Assembly (NCBI GenBank): GCA_963744575.1
Contig: CAVUUF010000001.1
Coordinates: forward strand, 62,001-126,000
Reading direction: 5' to 3'
Source of the DNA: Palsa-504 sp963744575
Lineage (GTDB): Bacteria > Actinomycetota > Actinomycetes > Streptosporangiales > Streptosporangiaceae
Length of the DNA: 64,000 nucleotides
The notes under the pieces were generated by a model, which was not told the origin of the DNA, ran no database searches, and worked only from the letters and a program-made list of their open reading frames with translations. Positions 17,501-24,414 of the stretch are shown piece by piece. Made by a program: the position numbers and the translations under genes. Every line of letters starts with the position of its first letter. The first letter of the stretch is position 1.

Positions 17501-20500
17501 CCCCCGGGCTGAACCGGCACGCCGTCCCGGTCGCGTGGTCCGGGGAGACGACGATGGTGGGGAAGCCGCGCACGCCCGAGTCGAAGCGGAAGCGCTCGCC
17601 CTCATGCTGCCGGTAGGCCTCGAAGTCGGAGCCTTCCTCGAAGACGTGACGCCAGTCGTAGGCACGGCGGTCCAGCGAGGCCTCGCCCGCGAGTAGCTCC
17701 AGGTGTGGTTGGCCGCGGGCGTCGTCCTCGGCCGCCCCCGTCACCACCCGCGCCCTGATGACCAGACCCGCCCCATTGGGCTGCAGCTGCTGGACGGCGT
17801 CGGTCAGGTGTCCGAGGGATTGCGGGGTCCACACCGAGTGAGGCAGGACGACGTTGCACCCCGGCGCTGTACTGTACCGGCTGCGTTCGGCGTCCACCGG
17901 ACTGGCGAGCACGAGCCGGACGTCCTGTCCGCCGTCCTCGGCCAGCCGGGCGAACAGCTCGGGGGCACCCTCGTCCGCGGGCACCCAGTGACCGCCTTCC
18001 CGGCGGGCGGTCGTGCGTACCGAAACGACGTCCCGGCCGGCCGGCCGCAGCTCGCCGGTGAGCAGTCCCACGATGTCGGGTAGCCAGACCTGACGGATGC
18101 GTTCGGGCTGCTCGTCGAGGGAGAAGGAGCCGCCGGACTCCCCGTGCACGGTCACCGAGACCTGCGGCACCTCCTCGCGGTGGTCGATCTCCAGGATCGC
18201 GTCCCGCACCTCACCCGGGATCGGCTCGACCCGGGGATAGGGCCGGACCTCGGCGAGGAGCGTCCGCGGGCGGTCCCCTGAGCGCAGGACGGCGAGGACG
18301 ACGTCTCCGACCTGAGGATCGTGATCGTTGACGTGCTCCGGGAGACTACCTGCCACGGGCTCGGCCAGACCAACGTTGACCCAGATGTCGGTGCCTTGAC
18401 GGGCGGCGACCACGCCCAGCAGGCGGGACTCTGCCCCGGCGGCAGACCGCTCGTCCAGACGGGTCCTTAGGTCGACGGCCGTCCGGAAGGTCCACCCGTC
18501 CATGACGGTGTCGTCGCCGCGCGTCCGGGACAGGGACGGTCGCGGCGGGGCGTGCACACGCAGCCGGTCTTCGACTGGGTCGACCGCCGCTCCCACCCAT
18601 AGCCGGCGGTCCAGGTCTGTCCACGGCGCCGGCGCGCCGGTCTGGCCCAGGTCGACGCCGAACTCGCGCAGCGTTGGCCTGCTAGCCGCCTGCCGCCACA
18701 GGGCGGAGGTCAGCTCCCGGGCGAACCCGGCGTCGATGGACCGAGCCTCCCAGAGGAACTGCACGAGCAACCGGTCCAGCAGCGCATCTGCGCGGCGCGC
18801 GCGGGCTACCATCACCGGATCGCGGAGGCTCGTGGACCGCGCCGGGCGCGTCCGCCAGGCGTAGACCCCACCAAGCATCCGTTCACGGAGTGCCGTGGCG
18901 GTGCCGGATGGCAGCGCACAGTCGCGGCCGAGACACGCGAAGAGCGTCCACCGGTCCAGGGGCGTTCCCAGGCCGAACTCGAGCTCAGTGTCGACCAACT
19001 CCTCCAGCAGGGCGATCTCCTCCGGCATGCCCCCCGAGGCCAGGCGCAGCAGCCCGAGCATGGCCAGGCGCTGCGGACGGGACAGATCCTGCTTGCTTGT
19101 CACACGACCGACTGCGTCTCGCCAGCCGAGCATCGCCTCTGCCTGCAGCGCACGCTCGGCCGGGTCCGCTCGCAGGATCGACGCCATGCGCGCCGTAATA
19201 AGCGCCAGGCCCAGTCTCGTTTCGTCCGGGCGCGAGAAGGCCGCGCGAATGCGGGCATCGAGAGCCCCATCGCTCCAGCCGGCTAGGGGCAGCGGTGAGG
19301 AGGCGTAGACCGACCATGGGTTGAGGGCCTTCTCGGCACCGGCCAGATCGACCACGGTCTCCGGCCGGGCGACGGCGAAGTGGACCGCCAGCAGGCCCTT
19401 CGCCTTGTCCTTGACCGACCTACTCGGCACCTCTGAGATGGCCACGGCGCTCAGCACGCGCTCGGCCGCCGACGGCCCGTCAGGTCCGGCCCCTTGACGC
19501 CATCTGCCCTGCCCACGCAGGTCCGCGCCCGGCACGGAACCGGACAGCCCGTCGTGGACCCAATCAGTGCACCGGTCGCGCATACCCGCGCGAAGACGTT
19601 GCTCTGCCGGGGTCAGGTCCGTCTCAAGCAAGTAGTCGGCGATCAGCCCCGGGTCCACTACGTCACTCTCGCCCGCGCCGATCTGCTTCAGCCGCCGCCA
19701 GACGAACAGGCTCAGACCCCACGTCTGCACCGGCAGGGAGCGGGCCGCATGGTCCTCGGGCAGCTGCATCAGCACCTCCGCCAGCGGGATGCCCTCGTTG
19801 AGGTTGAGCAGACCTTGCCGGTTCGTGGTCTCGAGTACCTCCCAGGCGTGCAGGGCCAGGCCAAGGATCGGTTCATGATTGGTGAGCTCGGCGTGCTGCA
19901 GAATCTCGATGGCGCAGGTCGCGGCGGCCAGCAGGCGCCAGAGGGGCGCTCCGCCATCGGCACGCCTGTAAGGCCGATATGGTCGGCCCCTCGTACGCTT
20001 CTCCTTGGTCACCCACGGAGACAGCGCCACCAGGGACAACCAGCTGTTCGTGCGGATCTCCCCCGTCCTGACAGACAGCTCCGGAGTCCTCTCCGCCGGC
20101 ATGCGGATACCAGCGAGCAGCTGTATCCGCCGTTTCCAGGCCTGCAGCGCCGGACCGGCAAGGGGCACTTGGGTACGAAGAACTCCTCCGATCTCTCCGT
20201 ACTGCGGGATCCAATGCCCCTCCAGCGCGTCCGCCGTCGCCGGAGCGTCGATCTCCGTGGCCAACTGCCACAACGTGGCCTGCCACAGCATGACGAGGGC
20301 GAGCTCCGGATCAACGTCACCCAGTCCGAGCCGCTCCAGCCGGTCCCCAACCTGACCGACCACAGAGACCCGTCGCCGGTCGTACGCGCCCAACCACGCG
20401 AAGGTGACCACCTCCCCCATGATTTCGGCGTGCTGGTGCGCCCGCAGCCGGGACGGGTCGAGGAACCGCAGCCGCGCCGCCGCTCGTAGCAGGTCCGGCT

Positions 20501-21230
20501 CCCACCAGCCTTTGTGGCTGCAGCTGCGCATAACCTTGTCCACGATTCCGGGACGGTCGTCAACTGTGTCGCCGACGAGGCAGGCGAGCTCGGCACCGAG
20601 CACCAGGCAGAGTCGCCCCAGGTCCTCCTCCAGGGCATGGTCGATGAGCAGACCAACTTCGCTGTCTGCCCCGAGGCCCTCCGCGAGCCGGTCACTGCGC
20701 CGTGCGGCTGCGAGACAGAGCGAGAGGGCGGCCACCTCGACGACGTACTCCTCGAGGTGGACGTAGGCAACGGGTTCGCCTGGCTTGGACTGGCGGATAC
20801 TCCGGGCCCGACGTAGGGCGTCATTCAGCGCGTCGAGGGTGTCGTCCGGAGGCGTATCGAGCACCAGGGCATCGAAAGCTGCCACTAGCCCGCGTGCCAC
20901 GCCGTCCGCAACTGTCTCAAGCGCGTCCACCAGCACCCGGCGAGCGGCGCCGGTCAGCCCCGGCTCCACGGTCGACGAGGACAGTCCTGCCTGCAGGACC
21001 TCGGGCAGCGCCCGGTACCGCAGGATCGGCTCGGCCTTGAGCAGTTCCGTGCAAGCGATCTCGCGCAACTCGTGCGAAGCGTGCGGCGACCGCAGGAGGG
21101 ACGTGGCCATGAGGTACGGCGCGACTACCGACGGCAAGGACTGCACACAAGCGCAGAAATACCATATATCCAGCATGGAGAGGCCCCCCATCTCCGGTGT
21201 CCCGCACGCCCCAGACCGATGGAGGCCCAT
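11502..21230 (-). CDS. Giant protein (about 3240 residues) of unknown family, linked to the caspase/STAND gene
   Basis: I do not recognise a family. Residues 1 to about 870 look mainly helical and Leu/Ala/Arg-rich, like an alpha-solenoid. From about 900 to about 2900 the sequence is beta-rich, with recurring Gly-Asp turns followed by hydrophobic strands (QVGDVVLAVLRSG, DVGDVLVLARVL, APGDLITVLVRRG, SGDVVALNVDG), suggesting a chain of small barrels of SH3 or OB type. The last 280 or so residues are helical again. There are no obvious membrane segments, signal peptide or nucleotide-binding motifs. The start is ATG at 21230 (alternative ATG at 21176 with a G-rich site upstream). A palindrome lies 25 bases upstream. 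It converges on the caspase gene and is divergent from the hydrolase. A scaffold, sensor or target protein is conceivable. Confidence 0.85.
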   Translation of the reverse strand: MGLHRSGACGTPEMGGLSMLDIWYFCACVQSLPSVVAPYLMATSLLRSPHASHELREIACTELLKAEPILRYRALPEVLQAGLSSSTVEPGLTGAARRVLVDALETVADGVARGLVAAFDALVLDTPPDDTLDALNDALRRARSIRQSKPGEPVAYVHLEEYVVEVAALSLCLAAARRSDRLAEGLGADSEVGLLIDHALEEDLGRLCLVLGAELACLVGDTVDDRPGIVDKVMRSCSHKGWWEPDLLRAAARLRFLDPSRLRAHQHAEIMGEVVTFAWLGAYDRRRVSVVGQVGDRLERLGLGDVDPELALVMLWQATLWQLATEIDAPATADALEGHWIPQYGEIGGVLRTQVPLAGPALQAWKRRIQLLAGIRMPAERTPELSVRTGEIRTNSWLSLVALSPWVTKEKRTRGRPYRPYRRADGGAPLWRLLAAATCAIEILQHAELTNHEPILGLALHAWEVLETTNRQGLLNLNEGIPLAEVLMQLPEDHAARSLPVQTWGLSLFVWRRLKQIGAGESDVVDPGLIADYLLETDLTPAEQRLRAGMRDRCTDWVHDGLSGSVPGADLRGQGRWRQGAGPDGPSAAERVLSAVAISEVPSRSVKDKAKGLLAVHFAVARPETVVDLAGAEKALNPWSVYASSPLPLAGWSDGALDARIRAAFSRPDETRLGLALITARMASILRADPAERALQAEAMLGWRDAVGRVTSKQDLSRPQRLAMLGLLRLASGGMPEEIALLEELVDTELEFGLGTPLDRWTLFACLGRDCALPSGTATALRERMLGGVYAWRTRPARSTSLRDPVMVARARRADALLDRLLVQFLWEARSIDAGFARELTSALWRQAASRPTLREFGVDLGQTGAPAPWTDLDRRLWVGAAVDPVEDRLRVHAPPRPSLSRTRGDDTVMDGWTFRTAVDLRTRLDERSAAGAESRLLGVVAARQGTDIWVNVGLAEPVAGSLPEHVNDHDPQVGDVVLAVLRSGDRPRTLLAEVRPYPRVEPIPGEVRDAILEIDHREEVPQVSVTVHGESGGSFSLDEQPERIRQVWLPDIVGLLTGELRPAGRDVVSVRTTARREGGHWVPADEGAPELFARLAEDGGQDVRLVLASPVDAERSRYSTAPGCNVVLPHSVWTPQSLGHLTDAVQQLQPNGAGLVIRARVVTGAAEDDARGQPHLELLAGEASLDRRAYDWRHVFEEGSDFEAYRQHEGERFRFDSGVRGFPTIVVSPDHATGTACRFSPGAWGDSEQRRAAVTGVAGTRRLLLRTASRRTFEQIHGVDVGDVLVLARVLSSSAPRDGRLLGWTRQNLSVNVEVESLDFAGPDRLLPSSAVSGRRCVVTSVRPLRFGPAEQYVPLPDDVLLAAVSSRDNKRAVEDHLLRQRTLKGIVVEAPDDARQPDSLFGVWLDLGTTVVPVSLRRANFQHPPQRVGEPVTAQRARHDAWVFSACPRVIRVRPLWAVEERTGTPTPGARFLDEVQWRGRRHVLTQPLTPAGVKAKPMLHLHPLKEGQNPPSDHLAVMAAARSSGRQKGTWEEPRHDLRSGTVELYRDLSRNGGRRAGVRVDTPDGRSLLFTGEVPTASWDTAVTVDHVRMSLFPVSADEFEVNRVFVTSRQQRRGAATVTLASSADADAEDVASGWRGYLRDGRPPVEAEFLPGRVRLLTNWKIPTEQGWSNQVPLEPEEEPWVDRAYATDRIRVVLIGTDGEVRASYRRVPALQLGEAMAVLGQQGVVLGARSVPQHAMYYVDRRTLPPSPWSSSAWSAGAGTEGQTRAQDAGKNVVHRFEWGYGWTLQIPETHLTIAGRPAGKWPVVPFHGDRVREFRVAKDNDGRYRLDIDTAALQWGWHRHIYNDADKGVVFVAELEPTYDGRGARRGARIGAVHVRWRREPGGTRGYRDDQRVPLRRLRLSDDAQTFVEDVWSSEDRRTESVRQGGGGRRERNGSKEESRPEDGVPRRAWVRLRRKTFLETGGATAEFDIVRPVLGARDGLKKDNYVFLEADKIEELDNDLQLLLRPGALLGQTGRQFVVKVRRREYSSRQDLLRQIYYGDGSQRHESALRGNVYLVRIRDIHSSGKWAGGQIRDGLARSVSALRGHLLTSDSATFAMAHRIGNELSLELRPNVRFRLSAEDLADGVDLVAGSVVRLSSEPSATTGHGRIRVTAALRGDSAFVPSDGRPVVLLPRQDLLDRRFDLAAALEQGHYSVAGLPALSLAASLTGADQGPDGRRFSESLITTPHPKVALLTPRASEADTGSRPATTGRLPGQTPRTPGRGPGWSIVSPDATVRVGTVHVESDGKLTARALDGSPYRLPWAQLSFHDGSVQALREHLERGHWQYHDLSTSHRSPEPPHAPVDTAQTLPRKARATGEPVFFSDGWVLRHRENQLARFGFPAGGLLERRTARGQARYTVAVAGLSRLPNGTAVGVWVEVAPGHLVELLGSMLTTADARQVPLTGVDWTHLAPGDLITVLVRRGHELEIGSIALQAWTPGPRGAFAYRALLPVAALDYDAGAMTLGTGEWTLTVPIEPDQPAVPSGGFAWLTRSGQVTPVVPADDSAPTGEAEPAAALVPRADPASPVDSGDVVALNVDGQSQRGLFLRPDDVVLLTQGDGGLQILGVPRLRPVLDNTPQHWAPWLRGMLADEPGTLLGLCGGALPVTVQTVDAATIVVSRKRQRDEALKRGESVPVVPLGVAREAFVLRAGHRLYICAVREVVPGLPYQHAEAAAGLLRRVPELLWLTRNQNGWTIGLPDERATGDGVEIRVRLLGRLGDDASAGVLCWDFAGRRPRWLPSTTIGWTAPRPEQLDVWVREGEPDEPDSVQPVGTVERAGTVSEGPLPRLRELSVALRKDGTVSLTGTKANLQRLARLRVGDPLCVQLLQHHGTPVDGRVEFLARVHLSEVLVPARLGLKAQVEVLAPRFCEVELRRVGVGRDGDRAEVRVSDIGRRVLAMAVPSGFAGQQPVPARLDELDTALVDAAVRVSADVLVSNELSRVLISWLADRGEQVLGPSADLPLPLAPALAAVSLLARLGAHSTSGESRGLTAAAQEAAVHACRQLGLRAAVSRHLEPLVNLWSAPGVAANERGRLWSRLSKVTLACTTTERDVEQMLDLHDGLLRRGAAREDRDLLRVMSAVVTSVGAHFDYGVIHDYPGLGRRINALGRAVAPRRKALVSQPALIPAQRVFVDELLKDAVRAFRMTLLPLPPVLQDEGCLLHAAGLRSRLLTQLRRRLDEEETVGSRGL

Positions 21231-21254
21231 CGACCGCCAACCGGCGACCGGGTC

Positions 21255-21273
21255 ACATTAGACAATCTAATGT
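21255..21273 (-). promoter_or_regulatory. Palindromic operator in the giant-gene promoter
   Basis: ACATTAGACAATCTAATGT is an 8-3-8 perfect inverted repeat, strikingly AT-rich for this DNA. On the minus strand its inner half supplies TAATGT, which fits a -10 hexamer, about 25 bases before the ATG at 21230. A dimeric repressor bound here would block the giant gene. No regulator gene is adjacent. Confidence 0.55.
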
Positions 21274-21594
21274 CACGAAACCCACGGAAGTACTCAATTC
21301 TACCGGTACGTGGCTGGCCCTGGTCCTGATGCGCCGGAAAAGCATGGAGAAAGATTGTTCCGGGGCCTTTCGGCGCCGTCGGCAGCTGCGATGGGCTAAC
21401 GTCGAGTGGGCTGGCTCGCGCATTCGTTCGCCGGGCCACACGTGTCCACTCACGGTGTACCAGCTGGTAACCAGCTCTGACCTCCGGCCCTACGCCGGAG
21501 GTACTGCGGATCGGTCCGCATCGCCGCAGGTCAGACCCCACCCGTGAATGGACACGGTCGCATCCTTCAGCATGACTCATCAGCGGAATGGCGT

Positions 21595-22476
21595 ATGCAG
21601 CTTGTCGGAGTACACGGGATCTGGAATTACGTCAAGGGCGGTGACCCGACGAAGATCGCTGCCGCCAAGTCGGACGAGTGGCGAGAACACGTAGCACGCG
21701 GACTGGGTCGCAGTCCCGGGGAGCTGGACCTGCGTGTTGCGTACTGGGCGCCGAGCCTCCATCAAGGGATTCCGACGCCCCAGTCTTTCGACGAGGATGG
21801 GGACGCCGCGCTCGATCGCCTCGAGGCTGAGGACGAGCAGGCCACCGAGCTAGCCCGGCAGTGGCTCGAGGCCCAGTATCTGCCCGAGGCGGTGTCGCAG
21901 GGCCGCCTGGCCGTTCCCCTGCGCCACGCCGTGACGTTCCTCGCCCGCCGGTCGGGACGTGACGGCCGGCTCACGAAGCTCTTTGTGGCGATGTTCTTCA
22001 AGGAGGTGGCGCGCTACCTGACCGGACCGCAGGAACGACGGGAGGCCGTGCGCGGGTACGTCGCCGACTGTATCGCCGACGCGGGGTCGGCGGGCGCCCC
22101 CGACCAGGCACCCGTGGTGGTGCTAGCCCACTCCCTAGGGTCAGTCGTCGCGTTCGAGGCGTTGCACGCCAGGCCGGACCTTCGCGTGGATCTGCTGATT
22201 ACGCTGGGGTCGCCCTTGGCAATCCCACACGCCGTCTTCCACCGTCTGCAGCCCGCGCCATTCAACGGCGTCGGCGTAAGGCCGCCGACCGTCCGGCGCT
22301 GGGTGAATATCAGCGATGCGGGAGACCTCGTAGCCATCCCGCGGCCACTTACGGTCTACTTCCCCGACATCGACCTAGACCTTAGCGACAGCATCGCTCT
22401 CTTTAATTTTCATCTCGTCGGCGGATATCTGGCGTCACCTGCTGTGGCAGCCAGCCTGGATCCGCTTCTTCCCTGA
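21595..22476 (+). CDS. Alpha/beta hydrolase (lipase/esterase-like), putative effector
   Basis: The protein begins with a beta-strand typical of the fold (MQLVGVHGIWNY) and carries a nucleophile elbow LAHSLGSVVAF with Ser about residue 180. An acidic residue follows in ISDAGDLVAI and a late His in FNFHLVGGY (about residue 273), completing a plausible Ser-Asp-His triad. The ATG at 21595 is preferred because it directly precedes the first core strand; a GTG at 21544 would add 17 residues without fold homology. There is no signal peptide. It sits divergently beside the giant gene and close to the caspase/STAND gene. A lipase-like effector attacking membrane lipid is a reasonable hypothesis, but the substrate is unknown. 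Confidence 0.8.
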   Translation: MQLVGVHGIWNYVKGGDPTKIAAAKSDEWREHVARGLGRSPGELDLRVAYWAPSLHQGIPTPQSFDEDGDAALDRLEAEDEQATELARQWLEAQYLPEAVSQGRLAVPLRHAVTFLARRSGRDGRLTKLFVAMFFKEVARYLTGPQERREAVRGYVADCIADAGSAGAPDQAPVVVLAHSLGSVVAFEALHARPDLRVDLLITLGSPLAIPHAVFHRLQPAPFNGVGVRPPTVRRWVNISDAGDLVAIPRPLTVYFPDIDLDLSDSIALFNFHLVGGYLASPAVAASLDPLLP

Positions 22477-22658
22477 GGTAAAGGTTTCATCACGCGACCA
22501 GAATCCTGTCTTGCGCTCCGATCACTCGAGCGGCGGCGGGTCCGGCCGCGTGCCTCAGCGGAAGGCATTGCTGCGCTGGGTGTTGATCGCCGGCCGTCCG
22601 GCTCCACAGTCAGGTCGGCAACCTGGTCTTCCCGATCACCCAGGCCTATGTCCAGGAC

Positions 22659-23049
22659 GTGGCGCACGGGTACCGGACCCGGCTGTGGAAGACCGAGCTG
22701 GCCCGCTTCGCCGACGAGACCGGGCTGCCGGTCACGGTGTGCCACCTCCCGCCCGGCACCTCCAAGTGGAACAAGGTGGAGCACCGGCTGTTCTCGCACA
22801 TCTCCATGGCCTGGCGCGGCCGGCCGCTGACCAGCCACGAGGTGATCGTGGAAACGATCGCCGCCACCACGACCCGCACCGGGCTGACCGTCACCGCCGA
22901 GCTCGACACCAGCGAGTACCCCAAGGGCATCAAGATCAGCGACCGGCAGATGAGGGAGCTGCAGGAGTCCGGGGCCCTTCAGCGACATACATTCCACGGC
23001 GAATGGAACTACACGCTCATCCCCGGCAGCCAACTGCGCGTGTTATTTT
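22659..23049 (+). pseudogene. ISAzo13-family transposase, C-terminal fragment
   Basis: The fragment has the characteristic C-terminal half of ISAzo13 transposases: GYRTRLWKTELARFADETGL, VCHLPPGTSKWNKVEHRLFS, a MAWRGRPLTSHEVIVETI stretch, and KISDRQM before FHGEWNYT. The N-terminal two thirds, including the first catalytic residues, are missing. Upstream sequence (22480-22640) does not continue the family, so the element was truncated on its 5' side. The reading frame then runs on into DNA antisense to vapC, which is not part of the transposase. Confidence 0.8.
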
Positions 23050-23074
23050 TTAATGGATGCTTTGTGGCGTATGG

Positions 23075-23491
23075 TCATGTGCTCTCGGGGTTGAACAGTC
23101 GCCGGACCGGCTGGCCGGTCACCTCGGCGATCATGTCGTAGTCGCTGTCGACGTGCAGTACCTCGGCTTGATGCAGTTCGGCGGTCGCGGCAATGATCAG
23201 GTCCGGGATCGGCCGCCGGTGGCCATTGCCGCTATGGGCGGCGAGCAGCCGCTGGACCTCCAGCGCCCGGTCCATCGCCGCATTGGTGACCGGCAGCCAC
23301 TCCAGTGCCCGCTGGCCCGCGAGTAGCGCCTCAAGATCGGGGCTGTTGCGCGCGGAGTAGCAGATCTCCAGGGCTGTCATGTGGCACGCGGCGATGACGT
23401 GCCCGGTGCGCAGGTCCAGGAACGCGGCCCGGGCACGGGCGTCTCTCCTGGCCCACTCCAGGGCGGACTTGTCCGCGAGCAGCACGCTCAA
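23075..23491 (-). CDS. vapC: VapC-type PIN-domain ribonuclease toxin
   Basis: The PIN fold is readable: first acidic residue in LLADKSALEW, a Glu in TALEICYSAR, Asp in RPIPDLIIAATAEL and the last Asp in LHVDSDYDMIA, giving the Mg2+-binding site that cleaves RNA (often tRNA). Length of about 138 residues is normal. I place the start at TTG 23491, which overlaps the antitoxin stop as TTGA, the usual coupling; an ATG at 23512 would add seven residues. It is co-transcribed with the antitoxin. On this island it may help stable maintenance. Confidence 0.88.
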   Translation of the reverse strand: MSVLLADKSALEWARRDARARAAFLDLRTGHVIAACHMTALEICYSARNSPDLEALLAGQRALEWLPVTNAAMDRALEVQRLLAAHSGNGHRRPIPDLIIAATAELHQAEVLHVDSDYDMIAEVTGQPVRRLFNPEST

Positions 23492-23703
23492 CCGCGCCCG
23501 CCATCCCGCCACGCCCCCCGCAGCGCCTCATCGGACAGGTCGGCGCCGGTCTCGTCGAGGAGATCGAGCATGCGGGCCGCTGCCCGCTGATTCGCCACCC
23601 GGCGCAAGGCGGCGTTCACGGTCGCCACCTTGCTCGTGGTGCCGAGTTCCTCGCTGGCCAGCGACAGCGCTTCGTCATCCAGGTCAACTACCGTCCTTGA
23701 CAT
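23488..23703 (-). CDS. vapB: VapB-type antitoxin
   Basis: This 71-residue protein begins MSRTVVDLDDEALSLASEEL and continues with an ATVNAALRRVANQRAAARML helix, the signature of the VapB antitoxin family that pairs with PIN toxins. The ATG at 23703 has a strong GGGGAG ribosome site. The upstream DNA (23720-23760) is unusually AT-rich, with TATACT at 23741-23746 (minus strand) as a possible -10. Antitoxin plus toxin normally repress this promoter together. Confidence 0.88.
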   Translation of the reverse strand: MSRTVVDLDDEALSLASEELGTTSKVATVNAALRRVANQRAAARMLDLLDETGADLSDEALRGAWRDGGRG

Positions 23704-24321
23704 CAGATTCTCCCCGATATTGATGCCTGTTCATATCCTAAGTATATATCAAATGGTGCTTTCAATCAGCATCATCACGGAGCGCGGCCGATCTCCTTGC
23801 GCTCTGTTGGCATGAGATCAACGCAGCGCGCTGCCGCTGGGTCGTGGCCAGCCTGGAGCCTCCGTCGCGCGACGGCAAGCACCTTCTGCAGGTCAGGTAG
23901 CCGCGCCCACTCCACCAGTTCGAGGCCCACGCTCAAGTGTCCGTGAACGGTGGGTCCTCGTCAGGGCGTTCGGTGGCGGCAGGTATGTCCCGCAGATCGG
24001 GCTGGATCTGGCGTCAGGACATGCGTGAGTTCGCTGCCTGCCCACCATACAGCTGGCTCAAGCGACACTCCTGGCAGCGGTTGCGCCGCCCGGCGTACCT
24101 CGTAGATGGCCGCGAGCGGAACGGCGGTAGACGAAACGATGATGCCAGGGCCCGCGATCAGCCAGTCCAGGTCGCACGCAATCGATCTCGGGATGACGGG
24201 CCAGACGGCACCGTCAGAAGCCACTGATACCTCAGCGTCCGCCAACCAGGAAACCGGTCTGGATGATCAGCCGTCCTGCGGGAAACCGCAGGTCATTATG
24301 GGATGGTTTGCGTGGAGCCCC
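23704..24321. other. No supported gene (island right-end DNA)
   Basis: Apart from the AT-rich vapBC promoter at the left edge, I find nothing convincing. Short overlapping frames exist on both strands (for example 23937-24227 plus and 23961-24245 minus) but have no family resemblance and no ribosome site. This looks like decayed DNA between the toxin-antitoxin pair and the putative attR. Confidence 0.5.
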
Positions 24322-24333
24322 GCTGGGGGCGCT
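24322..24333. other. Candidate attR core (copy of tRNA-Arg 3' end)
   Basis: GCTGGGGGCGCT repeats the tRNA-Arg 3' end (526-537) exactly. It falls between mobile or decayed DNA on the left and a housekeeping-like penicillin-binding protein gene on the right, where an island boundary would be expected. Similarity outside the 12 bases is weak. Confidence 0.5.
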
Positions 24334-24414
24334 TCGTATTTACCCGGCGAAACCGGTCCTGACCTGTGGAAACGATCTGTGCCGAGGTGAACGGCTGTGA
24401 CCGGCCGCGGGGGC

